Assembly: GCF_002093115.1 (NCBI RefSeq)
Contig: NZ_NAAD01000002.1
Coordinates: 248,001 to 312,000, forward strand
Source of the DNA: Geothermobacter hydrogeniphilus
GTDB taxonomy: Bacteria; Desulfobacterota; Desulfuromonadia; Desulfuromonadales; Geothermobacteraceae
Reading direction: 5' to 3'
DNA: 64,000 bases
Shown here piece after piece: positions 1 through 8,874 of this stretch (positions within the stretch are counted from its first letter, which is position 1; each line of letters starts with the position of its first letter). The notes beneath the pieces are model-generated. The model saw only the letters and a program-made list of their open reading frames with translations, searched no databases and was not told where the DNA came from. The position numbers and the translations under genes were made by a program.

Positions 1-31
1 CCTTTTGAAACTCAAAATCAACGTGGGTTAC

Positions 32-187
32 TCAACCCAGAAAAACATTATTGTTCCTCGCCCGGTTGGCGAGAATCGTCGGATCGACCACCTCACCACA
101 GGAGCAGCATTTCCAGGCGTCGAAGGAACGAACAAAATCGTAATACTTCTCAGCGTACATGCGTCCACGGCATTTCGGGCATTTCAT
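32..187 (-). CDS. Small zinc-ribbon-like protein, 51 aa
   Basis: A 51-residue protein with two Cys-x2-Cys pairs, C3/C6 and C27/C30, separated by about 20 residues. This is the usual layout of a single zinc ribbon, so zinc binding is inferred. There is no signal peptide or membrane segment, and the tail is short and basic/polar. The frame stays open upstream to position 349, but the ATG at 187 is chosen because a strong AAGGAGGAG Shine-Dalgarno lies just before it. It stands alone, about 170 nt after the ComEA-like gene. I do not recognise a characterised family; a regulator or a metal/RNA-binding accessory protein are both possible. A weak GGGTT/AACCC hairpin overlaps its stop codon (25-38). 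Confidence 0.75.
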   Translation of the reverse strand: MKCPKCRGRMYAEKYYDFVRSFDAWKCCSCGEVVDPTILANRARNNNVFLG

Positions 188-358
188 GGCGTCTCCTCCT
201 TGTTCAATGGTTTGATCAAATCCTTGACAGGATGTTTTCTTTCCCTTGTGCCATCGAACTATTTCACAGGACGTGCCAGACTTGAAAAAATAAAATGACT
301 TTTTTGGTAATGTTTCTCCAGAAATTTTTTTCTCTTTATTTTTCAGCAACTTCTAAGA

Positions 359-922
359 TCAAAATAATGCTGAATTTTTTCTTAATACTGCAGGACCGAT
401 ACCGGGAACTCTCTGAAGTCCATTGAAGTTACGGAAATCGCCATATTTTTGACGATTCTGAATGATCCGCCGGGCCAAACCGGGCCCCACGCCCGACAAA
501 AAACACCAATCCGATTCTGTCATGCGGTCAGGATGAAGCGGTATCCGTAGAACAACCCGCTGTGCCGCAGGCATCCAATGCCTCACAAGAACCTGTTTTT
601 GCGCCTGATTCCCTGTAAATTCAAGGCATTCACCACTTCTGATCGGCATGCTCCGCAACGCCCGCGCGAGACGGGACCGATTTTCGGGAGAATCCGTCAT
701 CAAAATGACGGACAATGCATCAGAAGCGTCAGAAAATTGGTGGACTCCCGGACTGTGAAACCCTTTCCCAAGTGATATCAGTAACTTATTATGGTCAAAA
801 ACAAAAGACGGGGTCCCCCGATGCAGCAGGGGACCCCGGTAAAAAGATGCGGCTGTCAGAACCAGCAGCAACAGGCCCAACAGGAGGGCGCCATCCCGTT
901 TACTCTTTCTTGTCGGCAGCAT
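359..922 (-). CDS. ComEA-like helix-hairpin-helix protein with N-terminal membrane anchor
   Basis: A 187-residue protein if begun at the ATG at 922. A hydrophobic segment at about 11-26 follows a basic N-terminus, which fits a membrane anchor with the rest outside the cytoplasm. The middle (30-135) is not recognised. The C-terminus carries two helix-hairpin-helix motifs, [12 protein letters not shown] (142-153) and [12 protein letters not shown] (169-180), typical of the ComEA DNA-binding domain. The family includes competence DNA receptors, but many such proteins have no tested role in uptake. The start is uncertain: a TTG at 934 is in frame and neither start has a good ribosome site. It overlaps the end of cimA, so translation may be coupled. 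Confidence 0.7.
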   Translation of the reverse strand: MLPTRKSKRDGALLLGLLLLVLTAASFYRGPLLHRGTPSFVFDHNKLLISLGKGFHSPGVHQFSDASDALSVILMTDSPENRSRLARALRSMPIRSGECLEFTGNQAQKQVLVRHWMPAAQRVVLRIPLHPDRMTESDWCFLSGVGPGLARRIIQNRQKYGDFRNFNGLQRVPGIGPAVLRKNSALF

Positions 923-2483
923 AATCCTGGACAAGTTTATACTGGATGGCGTCGATCAGGGCCTGGTAGGAAGCATCGATAATGTTGTCACTGACACCGA
1001 CGGTTCCCCAACGGGAATTTTTATCTCCAGACTCGATCAGAACCCGGGTAATGGAAGCCGTACCACGGCCTGCCGGCAGGACCCGAACCTTGTAGTCAAG
1101 CAGTTTCATCTGCTTGAGCTGTGGATAGAACTTCTCCAGCGCCTTGCGCAGGGCGTGGTCGAGAGCGTTGACCGGCCCCCGCCCTTCAGCCGCGGTATGC
1201 TCGATCTTGCCACCGACCTTGACCTGGATCGTCGCCTCGGAAAGAGGATTGTCATCACCATGGCGCTTGGTATCGATCACCCGGAACCCGAGGACCGAAA
1301 AGAAGTGCCGCAGAGTGCCGAGAGCCCGACGCATCATCAATTCAAAGGAGGCTTCCGCTCCTTCGAACTGGAACCCCTGGTTCTCAAGGTTTTTGATGGT
1401 TTCAAGAATCTCCTGGGTCACCGGGTCCTTGCTGTCAAGGTCAATGTTGAACTGCTCGGCCTTGGCGAGGATGTTGGAACGACCGGAAAGATCCGAGACC
1501 AGCACCCGCGTCAGATTGCCGACCTTCTCCGGCCGAATATGCTCATAGGTTTCGGGGTGTCTCTGGATGGCGGAAACATGAACGCCCCCCTTGTGGGCGA
1601 AGGCCGAATTGCCGACATAGGGCTGATGCTTGTTCGGCACCAGGTTGGCAAGTTCGTACACCGTCCGCGAAGCGATCCGCAGCTGGCGCAGCTGGTCCTC
1701 GGTCATGCACGGGCGGTTCATCTTCAGGGTCAGAGCCGGAGCGATGGAACAGAGATTGGCATTGCCGCAGCGCTCACCGAAACCATTGATGGTTCCCTGG
1801 ACATGAACGGCGCCGTGCTCAACAGCGGTCAGGGAGTTGGCAACGGCACATTCGCTGTCATTATGGGCATGAATCCCGAGCGGAGTGCTGATATGCTTCC
1901 TGACGTCGTCAATGATGTCGGCGATCTCAAACGGCAGGGAGCCGCCGTTGGTATCACACAGGACAATGCAGTCAACGTCAGCATCGGCAGCCGCCTTGAG
2001 CGTCTGCAGGGCATACGCGGGGTTGGCCTTGTAACCGTCGAAAAAGTGTTCGGCATCATAGATCACTTCACCGACATGCTGCTTGAGATAAACCAGCGAG
2101 TCATTGATCAACTCAAGGTTCTGTTCCAGAGAGATCCGCAACGCCTCGCGCACATGGAAATCCCAGGATTTTCCAAAGATGGTGATGGTATCCGGCTCGG
2201 CCTGGATCAGGGTACGGATATTGTCGTCATCTTCCGGTTTGACTCTGGCCCGACGGGTCGATCCGAAGGCGGCGATTTTAGCCTGTTTGAGGGAAATGTT
2301 GCGAATCTCCTTGAAGAAAGCGATATCCTTCGGATTGGATCCCGGCCACCCGCCCTCGATATAATGAATGCCGAGATCATCGAGCATTTCGGCAATACGA
2401 ACCTTGTCGGCGACCAGAAACGAAATATCTTCGGCCTGGGTGCCGTCCCTCAGGGTCGTATCATACAAACGGATCTGACTCAT
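900..2483 (-). CDS. cimA: (R)-citramalate synthase
   Basis: A 527-residue member of the HMG-CoA lyase-like/LeuA family. It condenses pyruvate with acetyl-CoA to (R)-citramalate, the entry to a threonine-independent isoleucine route. The N-terminal TIM barrel opens with [10 protein letters not shown] (7-16), and metal ligands are expected at D13 and in the HAHND motif (205-209). [11 protein letters not shown] (234-244) is typical of this family. The region after about 380 is the LeuA-type allosteric dimer domain, where isoleucine feedback usually acts. The N-terminal sequence ([12 protein letters not shown]) fits CimA better than isopropylmalate or homocitrate synthase. A GGGAGGAG ribosome site precedes the ATG. 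It lies 77 nt after lysC, pairing two branched-chain/aspartate-family entry steps. Confidence 0.95.
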   Translation of the reverse strand: MSQIRLYDTTLRDGTQAEDISFLVADKVRIAEMLDDLGIHYIEGGWPGSNPKDIAFFKEIRNISLKQAKIAAFGSTRRARVKPEDDDNIRTLIQAEPDTITIFGKSWDFHVREALRISLEQNLELINDSLVYLKQHVGEVIYDAEHFFDGYKANPAYALQTLKAAADADVDCIVLCDTNGGSLPFEIADIIDDVRKHISTPLGIHAHNDSECAVANSLTAVEHGAVHVQGTINGFGERCGNANLCSIAPALTLKMNRPCMTEDQLRQLRIASRTVYELANLVPNKHQPYVGNSAFAHKGGVHVSAIQRHPETYEHIRPEKVGNLTRVLVSDLSGRSNILAKAEQFNIDLDSKDPVTQEILETIKNLENQGFQFEGAEASFELMMRRALGTLRHFFSVLGFRVIDTKRHGDDNPLSEATIQVKVGGKIEHTAAEGRGPVNALDHALRKALEKFYPQLKQMKLLDYKVRVLPAGRGTASITRVLIESGDKNSRWGTVGVSDNIIDASYQALIDAIQYKLVQDYAADKKE

Positions 2484-2539
2484 ACTCTCCTCCCCTTCTC
2501 AAAGGAGCCCGCCCACATCGGCAGGCCACCCGCAAAATG

Positions 2540-2557
2540 GCTGCGCCGCGGCGCAGC
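2540..2557. repeat. 18-nt perfect palindrome after lysC
   Basis: GCTGCGCCGCGGCGCAGC is its own reverse complement and lies 3 nt after the lysC stop codon, in the 77-nt lysC-cimA gap. In RNA it could form a GC-rich hairpin. It is followed on the transcribed strand by CATTTTGC, too weak a T-tract for a confident terminator. It may act as an mRNA-stabilising or partial attenuating structure, or be a protein-binding site. Confidence 0.5.
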
Positions 2558-2560
2558 AGT

Positions 2561-3793
2561 CTATTCCTGCTGCACATCCTCGGCACCCAGCCCGAAGGCC
2601 TCGTGCAGAACACGTACCGCCAACTCGGTATATTTCGCGTCAATAATACAGGAGACCTTGATCTCGCTGGTCGAAATCATCTGGATGTTGACCCCCTCCT
2701 GCGCCAGGACCTGGAACATCTTGCTGGCAACCCCGGAGTGAGAACGCATGCCGACACCGATGATGGAAATCTTGGAGATCGCCTCGTCGCTGCGAACCTC
2801 GGCGGCACCGATTTCCCGGGCGGACTCCCCGACAATCTGCAGGGCCTTGCGATAATCTCCCTTGGGGACGGTGAAGGTCATATCGGTGATGCCGTCACTT
2901 GAAACATTCTGAATGATCATGTCGACGGTAATGTTGGCATGCGCCAGCGGCGTGAAGAGCTGCGAGGCGATGCCGGGCTTGTCGGGGACTCCCAGCACGG
3001 AGATCTTGGCTTCATCCTTGTTGTAGGCGATTCCCGAAACCAGCACGGTTTCCATATCGGCATCCTCCTTCGTCACCAGGGTCCCCTGGTGGTCGTTGAA
3101 ACTTGAGCGGACGTGAATGACCACGCCGTATTTCTTGGCAAACTCGACACTCCTGATCTGCAGCACCTTGGCCCCCAGCGAGGCCATTTCAAGCATCTCG
3201 TCGTAGGAGATCTTCTCAATCTTGGAGGCATTGTCGACAATGCGCGGATCGGTGGTGTAGACGCCGTCGACGTCAGTGTATATCTCGCAGACATCGGCCT
3301 TGAGAGCGGCCGCCATCGCCACCGCGGAGGTATCGGAGCCGCCGCGGCCGAGGGTGGTGATATTGCCGTCCGGATCGATACCCTGAAAACCGGCGACGAT
3401 GATAATGCTGCCGGCATCGAGATCGTGCCGCACCCGGGCATCGTCAATACTGTCGATTCGGGCCTTGGCGTGAACGGCATCGGTCCGTACCGGGATCTGG
3501 CTGCCGAGATAACTCTTGGCGGCGTACCCCATCGACTGCAGACACATCGCCAGCAGACCGATCGTCACCTGTTCTCCGGTCGAAACAACAACGTCGTACT
3601 CGCGCTCGTTGGGGAATTCACAGATCTCCCGGGTCAGGGCGACCAGGCGGTTGGTTTCTCCGGCCATGGCCGAGACGATGACCACGACATCGTTGCCTTC
3701 ATCATAGGTTTTTGCCACGCGGCGGGCAACATTGCGGATCCGTTCGACCGTACCGACCGACGTTCCGCCGTATTTCTGAACCACCAGAGCCAT
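2561..3793 (-). CDS. lysC: Aspartate kinase
   Basis: A 410-residue monofunctional aspartokinase that phosphorylates L-aspartate, the first step towards lysine, threonine and methionine. The kinase motif KYGGTSV is at 7-13, and RGGSDTSA is seen in the substrate/nucleotide region. The C-terminal third (about 265-400) holds tandem ACT domains, the usual site for lysine and/or threonine feedback. There is no homoserine dehydrogenase fusion. In some relatives an internal start gives a separate beta subunit of the ACT part; I cannot show that here. The ATG at 3793 follows a GGGAGG-type ribosome site. It lies 51 nt after lpdA and 77 nt before cimA. Confidence 0.96.
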   Translation of the reverse strand: MALVVQKYGGTSVGTVERIRNVARRVAKTYDEGNDVVVIVSAMAGETNRLVALTREICEFPNEREYDVVVSTGEQVTIGLLAMCLQSMGYAAKSYLGSQIPVRTDAVHAKARIDSIDDARVRHDLDAGSIIIVAGFQGIDPDGNITTLGRGGSDTSAVAMAAALKADVCEIYTDVDGVYTTDPRIVDNASKIEKISYDEMLEMASLGAKVLQIRSVEFAKKYGVVIHVRSSFNDHQGTLVTKEDADMETVLVSGIAYNKDEAKISVLGVPDKPGIASQLFTPLAHANITVDMIIQNVSSDGITDMTFTVPKGDYRKALQIVGESAREIGAAEVRSDEAISKISIIGVGMRSHSGVASKMFQVLAQEGVNIQMISTSEIKVSCIIDAKYTELAVRVLHEAFGLGAEDVQQE

Positions 3794-3844
3794 GGTTCTT
3801 CCATCCTCCCTGAGAAACCGGCCCCCTTCGGAGTGCCGGAATTG

Positions 3845-5242
3845 TTAACGTTTACGCCGTCCGACCTTGTGAACGGCCAGACCGCTGACATCCTCGGCCG
3901 CCTCCTTGACCATCTCCGGAAGAGTCGGGTGAGAATGAATAATTTCACCAAGCTGCTCTGCTGTCAGACCGGCGGCCATGGCGGCACCGACCTCGGCAAT
4001 CAGGGTCGAGGCATCGGCCCCGGCGATCGATGCGCCGAGCAGGCGCCCGCTCCCCTTTTCGGCAAGCAGTTTGATCGACCCTTCGGTTTCACCTTCACAG
4101 ACCGCCTTGCTGGTCGCCAGGTAAGCGAAGCGGCCGACCGCAACCTCGATCCCCTGTTCCTTGCACTGCTCTTCACTGAGACCGACCTGGCTGACTTCGG
4201 GCAGAGTGAAAATGGAACTCGGCACCACCCGGTAGTCGGCATGCGCCGAACCACCCAGCGCATTGGTCACAGCAATGCCGGCCTGGTAGGAGGCAACATG
4301 AGCCAGTTGAATGCCGCCGGTCACGTCGCCGATGGCATAGACATCATCAACGCTGGTGCGCATCTGGTCATCAACCTGAACACAACCACGTTCATCGCAG
4401 GCGACACCGACCTCCTCAAGCCCGAGACCTTCGGTATTGGGCCGCCTGCCGATCGCGATCAGCACTTTTTCCACCTGCAGGACGTCACCACTTGAAAGTG
4501 TCGCCCTGACCCCGCCGTCAACGGTCTCAAGAGCCGTGACCGAGGTTCCGGTGTGAACCTTGACGCCCTGCTTCTGAAAGCTTTTTTCAACCTCCCGTAC
4601 CGCCTGCCGGTCACTCATCGCCAACAGCCGCGGCAAGGCTTCGACCACCGTCACCCGGCAGCCGAAAGTTGAAAAAATACTTGCAAATTCACAACCTATG
4701 TAGCCCCCCCCGACCACCAGCAGGCTTTGCGGAAGGTTCTTAATAGCAAGAATTCCGGTACTGGTCAAAATATTTTCCTCGTCAACCGGCAGGCTTTTCG
4801 GCACCGCCGGCAACGACCCGGTCGCCAGGATAATCTTTTTCGCCCGGACGTGACCGACCACCCCGCCTCGCCGCACCCGCAAGCGTCCCGGACCCTCCAG
4901 GGCTCCACGGCCGCGAAACAGGTCGACACCATGCCCCTTGAGCAACTGCTCAACCCCGCCGACAAGTTTCGCCACCACCTTGTCCTTGCGTTCAGCGGCG
5001 CGGGTATAATCAAAATTGAGCGAAGGGATATCGATGCCGTGATCGGCAGCCTGCCGCAGACGACGCAGCAGGTGGGCGGTACTGAACAGGGCCTTGGTCG
5101 GAATGCAGCCGCGATTGAGACAGGTTCCGCCGGCCTTGTCATCTTCAATCACACAGGTCGCCGCGCCGGCACGGGCAGCCTTGATCGCCGCGACGTAACC
5201 ACCGGGGCCCGCTCCGACGACTGCGATATCAAATTCCTTCAT
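3845..5242 (-). CDS. lpdA: Dihydrolipoyl dehydrogenase (E3)
   Basis: A 465-residue FAD-dependent disulfide oxidoreductase that reoxidises dihydrolipoyl groups of 2-oxoacid dehydrogenase complexes or the glycine cleavage system. The FAD dinucleotide motif GAGPGG is at 10-15. The redox-active cysteines are C41 and C46 in [14 protein letters not shown] second GGGYIG motif binds NAD, and a C-terminal HSHPTLPE contains the catalytic His-Glu pair. The ATG at 5242 is preferred over the one at 5245 because of its spacing from GGGAGGG. It overlaps the TGA of tsaE, so translation is probably coupled. No E1 or E2 gene is nearby, so its partner complex is encoded elsewhere. Mercuric reductase and glutathione reductase are less likely given the motif set. 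Confidence 0.93.
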   Translation of the reverse strand: MKEFDIAVVGAGPGGYVAAIKAARAGAATCVIEDDKAGGTCLNRGCIPTKALFSTAHLLRRLRQAADHGIDIPSLNFDYTRAAERKDKVVAKLVGGVEQLLKGHGVDLFRGRGALEGPGRLRVRRGGVVGHVRAKKIILATGSLPAVPKSLPVDEENILTSTGILAIKNLPQSLLVVGGGYIGCEFASIFSTFGCRVTVVEALPRLLAMSDRQAVREVEKSFQKQGVKVHTGTSVTALETVDGGVRATLSSGDVLQVEKVLIAIGRRPNTEGLGLEEVGVACDERGCVQVDDQMRTSVDDVYAIGDVTGGIQLAHVASYQAGIAVTNALGGSAHADYRVVPSSIFTLPEVSQVGLSEEQCKEQGIEVAVGRFAYLATSKAVCEGETEGSIKLLAEKGSGRLLGASIAGADASTLIAEVGAAMAAGLTAEQLGEIIHSHPTLPEMVKEAAEDVSGLAVHKVGRRKR

Positions 5243-5763
5243 CATTTCCCTCCCTGACAACCCGTCATCTGCGGGCCGTTTTCCGTTTGCCACCTGTTAC
5301 GAACCTGCTCCAGCCAAGCTTCGGCCGGACCTCCGCGGGCATTGAAGCTGAGCAGACGCTCGTCCTCTTTCCTACCATATCCGAGCCGCAGGAAGATTCC
5401 CGGCGGCTGCAGATCCGGGAAACGGTCCAGCCACTCGACCAACGTGACACCAGTTCCGTAGAGACAGTCATCAAAACCGATCTCATCCAGTTCGGTGATA
5501 TCCGTGAGGCGGTAGAGATCGAAATGAAACAGCTGCAGTCTCCCCGGATAGAGATTGAGCAGGGTATAGGACGGGCTGGTCACCGGGATCCGCTCCGGGA
5601 CTTCCAAACCGGCAGCCACTCCCTGGGCAAAACAGGTTTTTCCCGCCCCCAGTTCACCATTGAGAAACAGCGCCGCCCCCGCCGGAGCGGTCGCACCGAA
5701 CATCCGACCGATGCGTTGGGTCTCCTCCGCGCTGCGACTGAGCCTTTCCCAGCAACGGTTCAT
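5242..5763 (-). CDS. tsaE: tRNA threonylcarbamoyladenosine biosynthesis ATPase TsaE
   Basis: A 173-residue P-loop protein, close to the family's usual length. Walker A GELGAGKT is at 36-43, and the VEW motif typical of TsaE follows the Asp-rich centre. TsaE works with TsaB and TsaD to place t6A at position 37 of tRNAs reading ANN codons, with ATP hydrolysis by TsaE resetting the complex. TsaB and TsaD are not in this window. The start ATG overlaps the TGA of the upstream CBS gene, and its stop overlaps the lpdA start. The weak ribosome site supports translational coupling. Confidence 0.95.
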   Translation of the reverse strand: MNRCWERLSRSAEETQRIGRMFGATAPAGAALFLNGELGAGKTCFAQGVAAGLEVPERIPVTSPSYTLLNLYPGRLQLFHFDLYRLTDITELDEIGFDDCLYGTGVTLVEWLDRFPDLQPPGIFLRLGYGRKEDERLLSFNARGGPAEAWLEQVRNRWQTENGPQMTGCQGGK

Positions 5764-6212
5764 AAATTCATCGAGCGAATGATATCAAGCCGGCCGACCA
5801 CGCCGAGGACATGACGATTGTCATCCACGACCGGAACCAGGTGAACTTTTTTATCGACCATCAGCTGCGCCAATTCGGCAACGGTTGTTTCCGGTCGACA
5901 GGTCGGCGGGTCACGACGACAGATGGCATCGACCCGGCGGGCAGTGACCTTCGCGACTTCCTGCCGGAACTCCTTTTCGCTTTCGAGATAGAAAACCCAG
6001 TCAAAGATCGAAATGACGGTCGGAATATGCAGGGGACGGTCCTGCTCGACCAGATCGGTCTGGGTGACGATACCGAACAGCTTCTTCTGTTCATCGATCA
6101 CCGGCAGGGCGTTCTTGTCCAGTTCGACAAACTTTTTCCCCAGTTCATCGACGCTGGTGTCAGGTGTTACCGTATGGACCTCGCGGGTCATGATGTCAGC
6201 AGCGGTCAGCAT
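5760..6212 (-). CDS. Tandem CBS-domain protein
   Basis: A 150-residue cytoplasmic protein made almost entirely of two CBS domains, at about 7-58 and 94-146, joined by a helical linker. Such Bateman modules bind adenine nucleotides or related ligands and usually act as energy or redox sensors for a partner. No effector domain is fused here. The start ATG follows a strong AAGGAGG, and the TGA of nnr overlaps the first codons. Its stop overlaps the tsaE start. Its place between nnr and tsaE suggests constant co-expression with cofactor repair and tRNA modification; a functional link is only inference. Confidence 0.88.
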   Translation of the reverse strand: MLTAADIMTREVHTVTPDTSVDELGKKFVELDKNALPVIDEQKKLFGIVTQTDLVEQDRPLHIPTVISIFDWVFYLESEKEFRQEVAKVTARRVDAICRRDPPTCRPETTVAELAQLMVDKKVHLVPVVDDNRHVLGVVGRLDIIRSMNL

Positions 6213-7765
6213 AGCAAGCCTCCTTTCAAAGCCTGGCGGGTCGGGGGAATTTCGGCGGCCAGTTCACCGGCGAGCATGCCGGCATCCCCTATTCGGCAAC
6301 GCAACCGGTCGGCAGCGGCGCCATGCAGGTAGACACCCAGGCGTGCCGCTGCAAAACTGTCCAGTCCCTGAGCGAGCAGTCCACCGATCAGCCCGGTCAG
6401 GACATCGCCGCTGCCGGCGGTAGCCAGCAGCGGATTGCCGCTGCTGTTGACCGCCAACTCTCCCGCGGGAGACGCAATCAGCGTCGGTGCCCCCTTGAGG
6501 ACCACCACCACGTCCCGGAGTCTGGCGAAATCGCGAGCCGCGGACGGTCGGTCGGCTTCAACCTCGGCGACAGTTGTTCCCAGCAGACGCGCCATCTCCC
6601 CGGGATGCGGCGTCACCACCAGTGGTTCTGCATCACGACGACGCAAAGTCTCAGTTGCGTCGGCCAGGACATTGAGAGCATCCGCGTCGAGCACCATGGG
6701 ACCTTTCCAGTCGTCAAGCAGACGGGTCACCAGGGTCTGGATCGAAGAGGACTGTCCCAGACCGGGGCCGATGGCGAGCGCCTGTTTTCCGACCGTCAGC
6801 CGCGACAGCGCATCGGCCGCCGCGGACGCGATCTTTCCCTGATCCTCGGCCATCGCTTCCGTCATCACTTCCGGAACCGCGGCCGCGACAATCGCCTGCT
6901 GGCTGCCGGGCACCGCCACCGTGACCAGTCCTGCGCCACTGCGCAAGCCGGCTTTCGCGGCGAGAACCGCCGCTCCGCTTTTACCTCGGGAACCGGCAAT
7001 CAGCAGGAGATGCCCGAAGGTGCCCTTGTGTCCGCAACAGGGGCGATCCGGGAGCAGGGAGCGCGCCACCTCCGCGGTCAGCCAAAAGCAGCTTTCGTCC
7101 AGATCTTCGGCCAGACGTTGCGGGATGCCGATATCGGCAATACGCAATTCTCCCCGCAACTCGGCACCGGGATGCAGCAGGTGACCGAGTTTCGGCGCGG
7201 CAAAGGTGACCGTCACATCGGCCCGGACGGCACAACCGAGTTGCCGACCGCTTCCGGCGGCAACTCCCGACGGAATATCGACCGCCACCACCGGTCCGGC
7301 AAAGGCGTTGATCCACGCGACGGCCATCACCGCATGACCGCGAAGGTCGGCATTCAGGCCGGTACCGAACAGGGCGTCGACCACCAGTTTCGGCTGACAA
7401 CGAGCCAGTTCGGTCCGCAGACTTTCCTCGTCGGCGACGACTGTGATCTTTCCATGGCGATTCCGCAGTGCCCGCAGGTTGACGGCGGCATCACCAACAA
7501 CCTGATCGGCCTCGGCCAGCAACAGGGTTTCAACCTGCCAGCCGCGATCCAGCAGCAACCGGGCAACCACGAAGCCATCACCGCCGTTATTCCCTCTGCC
7601 GCACAGAATCAGCACCGGCCCAGGAGAAAGGTCGGCGTACTCACGGCACAGAACATCGGCAACCGCGCGTCCGGCGTTTTCCATCAGAACGACGCCCGGC
7701 ACCCCGATCTCCTCGATGGTGCGCCGATCCAGTTCGCGCATCTGTTCGGCAGTCAGGACTCGCAT
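6206..7765 (-). CDS. nnr: Bifunctional NAD(P)H-hydrate repair enzyme
   Basis: A 519-residue fusion of two enzymes that repair damaged NAD(P)H. The N-terminal YjeF_N domain (about 1-215), with GRGNNGGDGFVVAR, epimerises R- and S-NAD(P)HX. The C-terminal ribokinase-like domain (about 225-510), with VVTPHPGEMARL and TAGSGDVLTG, is the ADP-dependent S-NAD(P)HX dehydratase. Length and fusion are those of E. coli Nnr. Its start overlaps acpS by 13 nt and its stop overlaps the CBS gene. The nnr-tsaE proximity is common in bacteria, and here the CBS gene sits between them. Confidence 0.95.
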   Translation of the reverse strand: MRVLTAEQMRELDRRTIEEIGVPGVVLMENAGRAVADVLCREYADLSPGPVLILCGRGNNGGDGFVVARLLLDRGWQVETLLLAEADQVVGDAAVNLRALRNRHGKITVVADEESLRTELARCQPKLVVDALFGTGLNADLRGHAVMAVAWINAFAGPVVAVDIPSGVAAGSGRQLGCAVRADVTVTFAAPKLGHLLHPGAELRGELRIADIGIPQRLAEDLDESCFWLTAEVARSLLPDRPCCGHKGTFGHLLLIAGSRGKSGAAVLAAKAGLRSGAGLVTVAVPGSQQAIVAAAVPEVMTEAMAEDQGKIASAAADALSRLTVGKQALAIGPGLGQSSSIQTLVTRLLDDWKGPMVLDADALNVLADATETLRRRDAEPLVVTPHPGEMARLLGTTVAEVEADRPSAARDFARLRDVVVVLKGAPTLIASPAGELAVNSSGNPLLATAGSGDVLTGLIGGLLAQGLDSFAAARLGVYLHGAAADRLRCRIGDAGMLAGELAAEIPPTRQALKGGLLC

Positions 7766-8157
7766 AACTTCTCCAGTATAACAGTTGCCATGGCGTAATC
7801 ACCGTCATGGCTGTAGGAGAGTACCGGCGGCAGCAACCCGCGCTCCGCCTGCAGTTCGGCCGCCTTTCCCGTCAGGACAAAGGATGGTTTTCCCAGCGCG
7901 TCACGAACCACCTCCATATCCTGCCAGCTGAGCCCCTGACGCAGGCCGAGGCCATAAGCCTTGAGCAGTGCCTCCTTGGCGGCGAAGCGGGCGGCGAAGT
8001 GACGGGCCGGAACCGCCCGGGCCAGGCAGTCATCCCGTTCCGAAGCGGTGAACAGCCGCCTGAGAACCGCCCGGGACGGGTCGGCAAGCAATTTTTCAAA
8101 ACGGGAAATGCGAACCAGGTCGACGCCCAACCCGGCAATGGAAGATGACAACTGCAT
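7753..8157 (-). CDS. acpS: Holo-[acyl-carrier-protein] synthase
   Basis: A 134-residue AcpS that transfers 4'-phosphopantetheine from CoA to the serine of apo-ACP, needed for fatty acid synthesis. The metal-binding aspartate is D13 in GLGVDLVRI and the glutamate is E62 in RFAAKEALLKA, both in the classic family spacing. Length matches the trimeric AcpS type rather than the larger Sfp type. Its ATG overlaps the TGA of pdxJ by one base, a well-known pdxJ-acpS arrangement, and its end overlaps nnr. Confidence 0.95.
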   Translation of the reverse strand: MQLSSSIAGLGVDLVRISRFEKLLADPSRAVLRRLFTASERDDCLARAVPARHFAARFAAKEALLKAYGLGLRQGLSWQDMEVVRDALGKPSFVLTGKAAELQAERGLLPPVLSYSHDGDYAMATVILEKLCES

Positions 8158-8870
8158 CAGCTGATCAGCGCCAGCATCTCACGCACCGCGCGCTCCATGC
8201 CGACCAGCACCGCTCTGGAGATGATGCTGTGACCGATATTGAATTCATGAAACCCGCTCAGCGCCGCGACTTTATCGACGTTCTGGTAATTGAGACCATG
8301 TCCGGCGTTGACCCCGAGGCCAAGCTTGCGACCGGCCCGCAGGGCGGTTTCGATCTTCTCCAGCTCCTGACGGCGAAGCTGGTCGGTCCGCGCCTCGCAA
8401 TAGGATCCTGTATGGATTTCAATAAAGTCGGCGCCGGCCCGATGGGCCGCCTTGACCTGCTCGATGTCAGGGTCGATGAAAAGGCTGACACTGATACCGG
8501 CCTGCCGCAGAAGGCCGGTCTGTTTCTTGATCAGGTTCCGATGCAGGCAGACATCCAGCCCGCCCTCGGTGGTCAATTCCTCGCGTTTTTCCGGGACCAG
8601 GGTGGCACTGTCGGGGAGAATATCAAGCGCGATCCCGACCATCTCGTCCGTTGCCGCCATCTCCAGGTTGAGCCGTGACTGTACTGTCTGCCGAAGCAGA
8701 CGCACGTCACGATCCTGGATATGGCGGCGATCTTCGCGCAGATGCACGGTGATACCGTGGGCTCCGGCAAGTTCCGCCAGAGACGCGGCGATAACCGGGT
8801 CGGGTTCACTGACGCCGCGGGCCTGACGCACCGTGGCCACATGATCAACATTGACACCTAGTTTTGCCAC
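8157..8870 (-). CDS. pdxJ: Pyridoxine 5'-phosphate synthase
   Basis: A 237-residue TIM-barrel enzyme that condenses 1-deoxy-D-xylulose 5-phosphate with 3-amino-2-oxopropyl phosphate to pyridoxine 5'-phosphate. The N-terminus [16 protein letters not shown] and the HLREDRRHI motif are diagnostic. The frame is open further upstream, but the GTG at 8870 matches the conserved N-terminus and follows AGGAGG. The TGA of glmM lies 4 nt upstream. PLP made here is needed by the TrpB proteins also encoded in this window. Confidence 0.95.
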   Translation of the reverse strand: MAKLGVNVDHVATVRQARGVSEPDPVIAASLAELAGAHGITVHLREDRRHIQDRDVRLLRQTVQSRLNLEMAATDEMVGIALDILPDSATLVPEKREELTTEGGLDVCLHRNLIKKQTGLLRQAGISVSLFIDPDIEQVKAAHRAGADFIEIHTGSYCEARTDQLRRQELEKIETALRAGRKLGLGVNAGHGLNYQNVDKVAALSGFHEFNIGHSIISRAVLVGMERAVREMLALIS

Positions 8871-8874
8871 CGGA

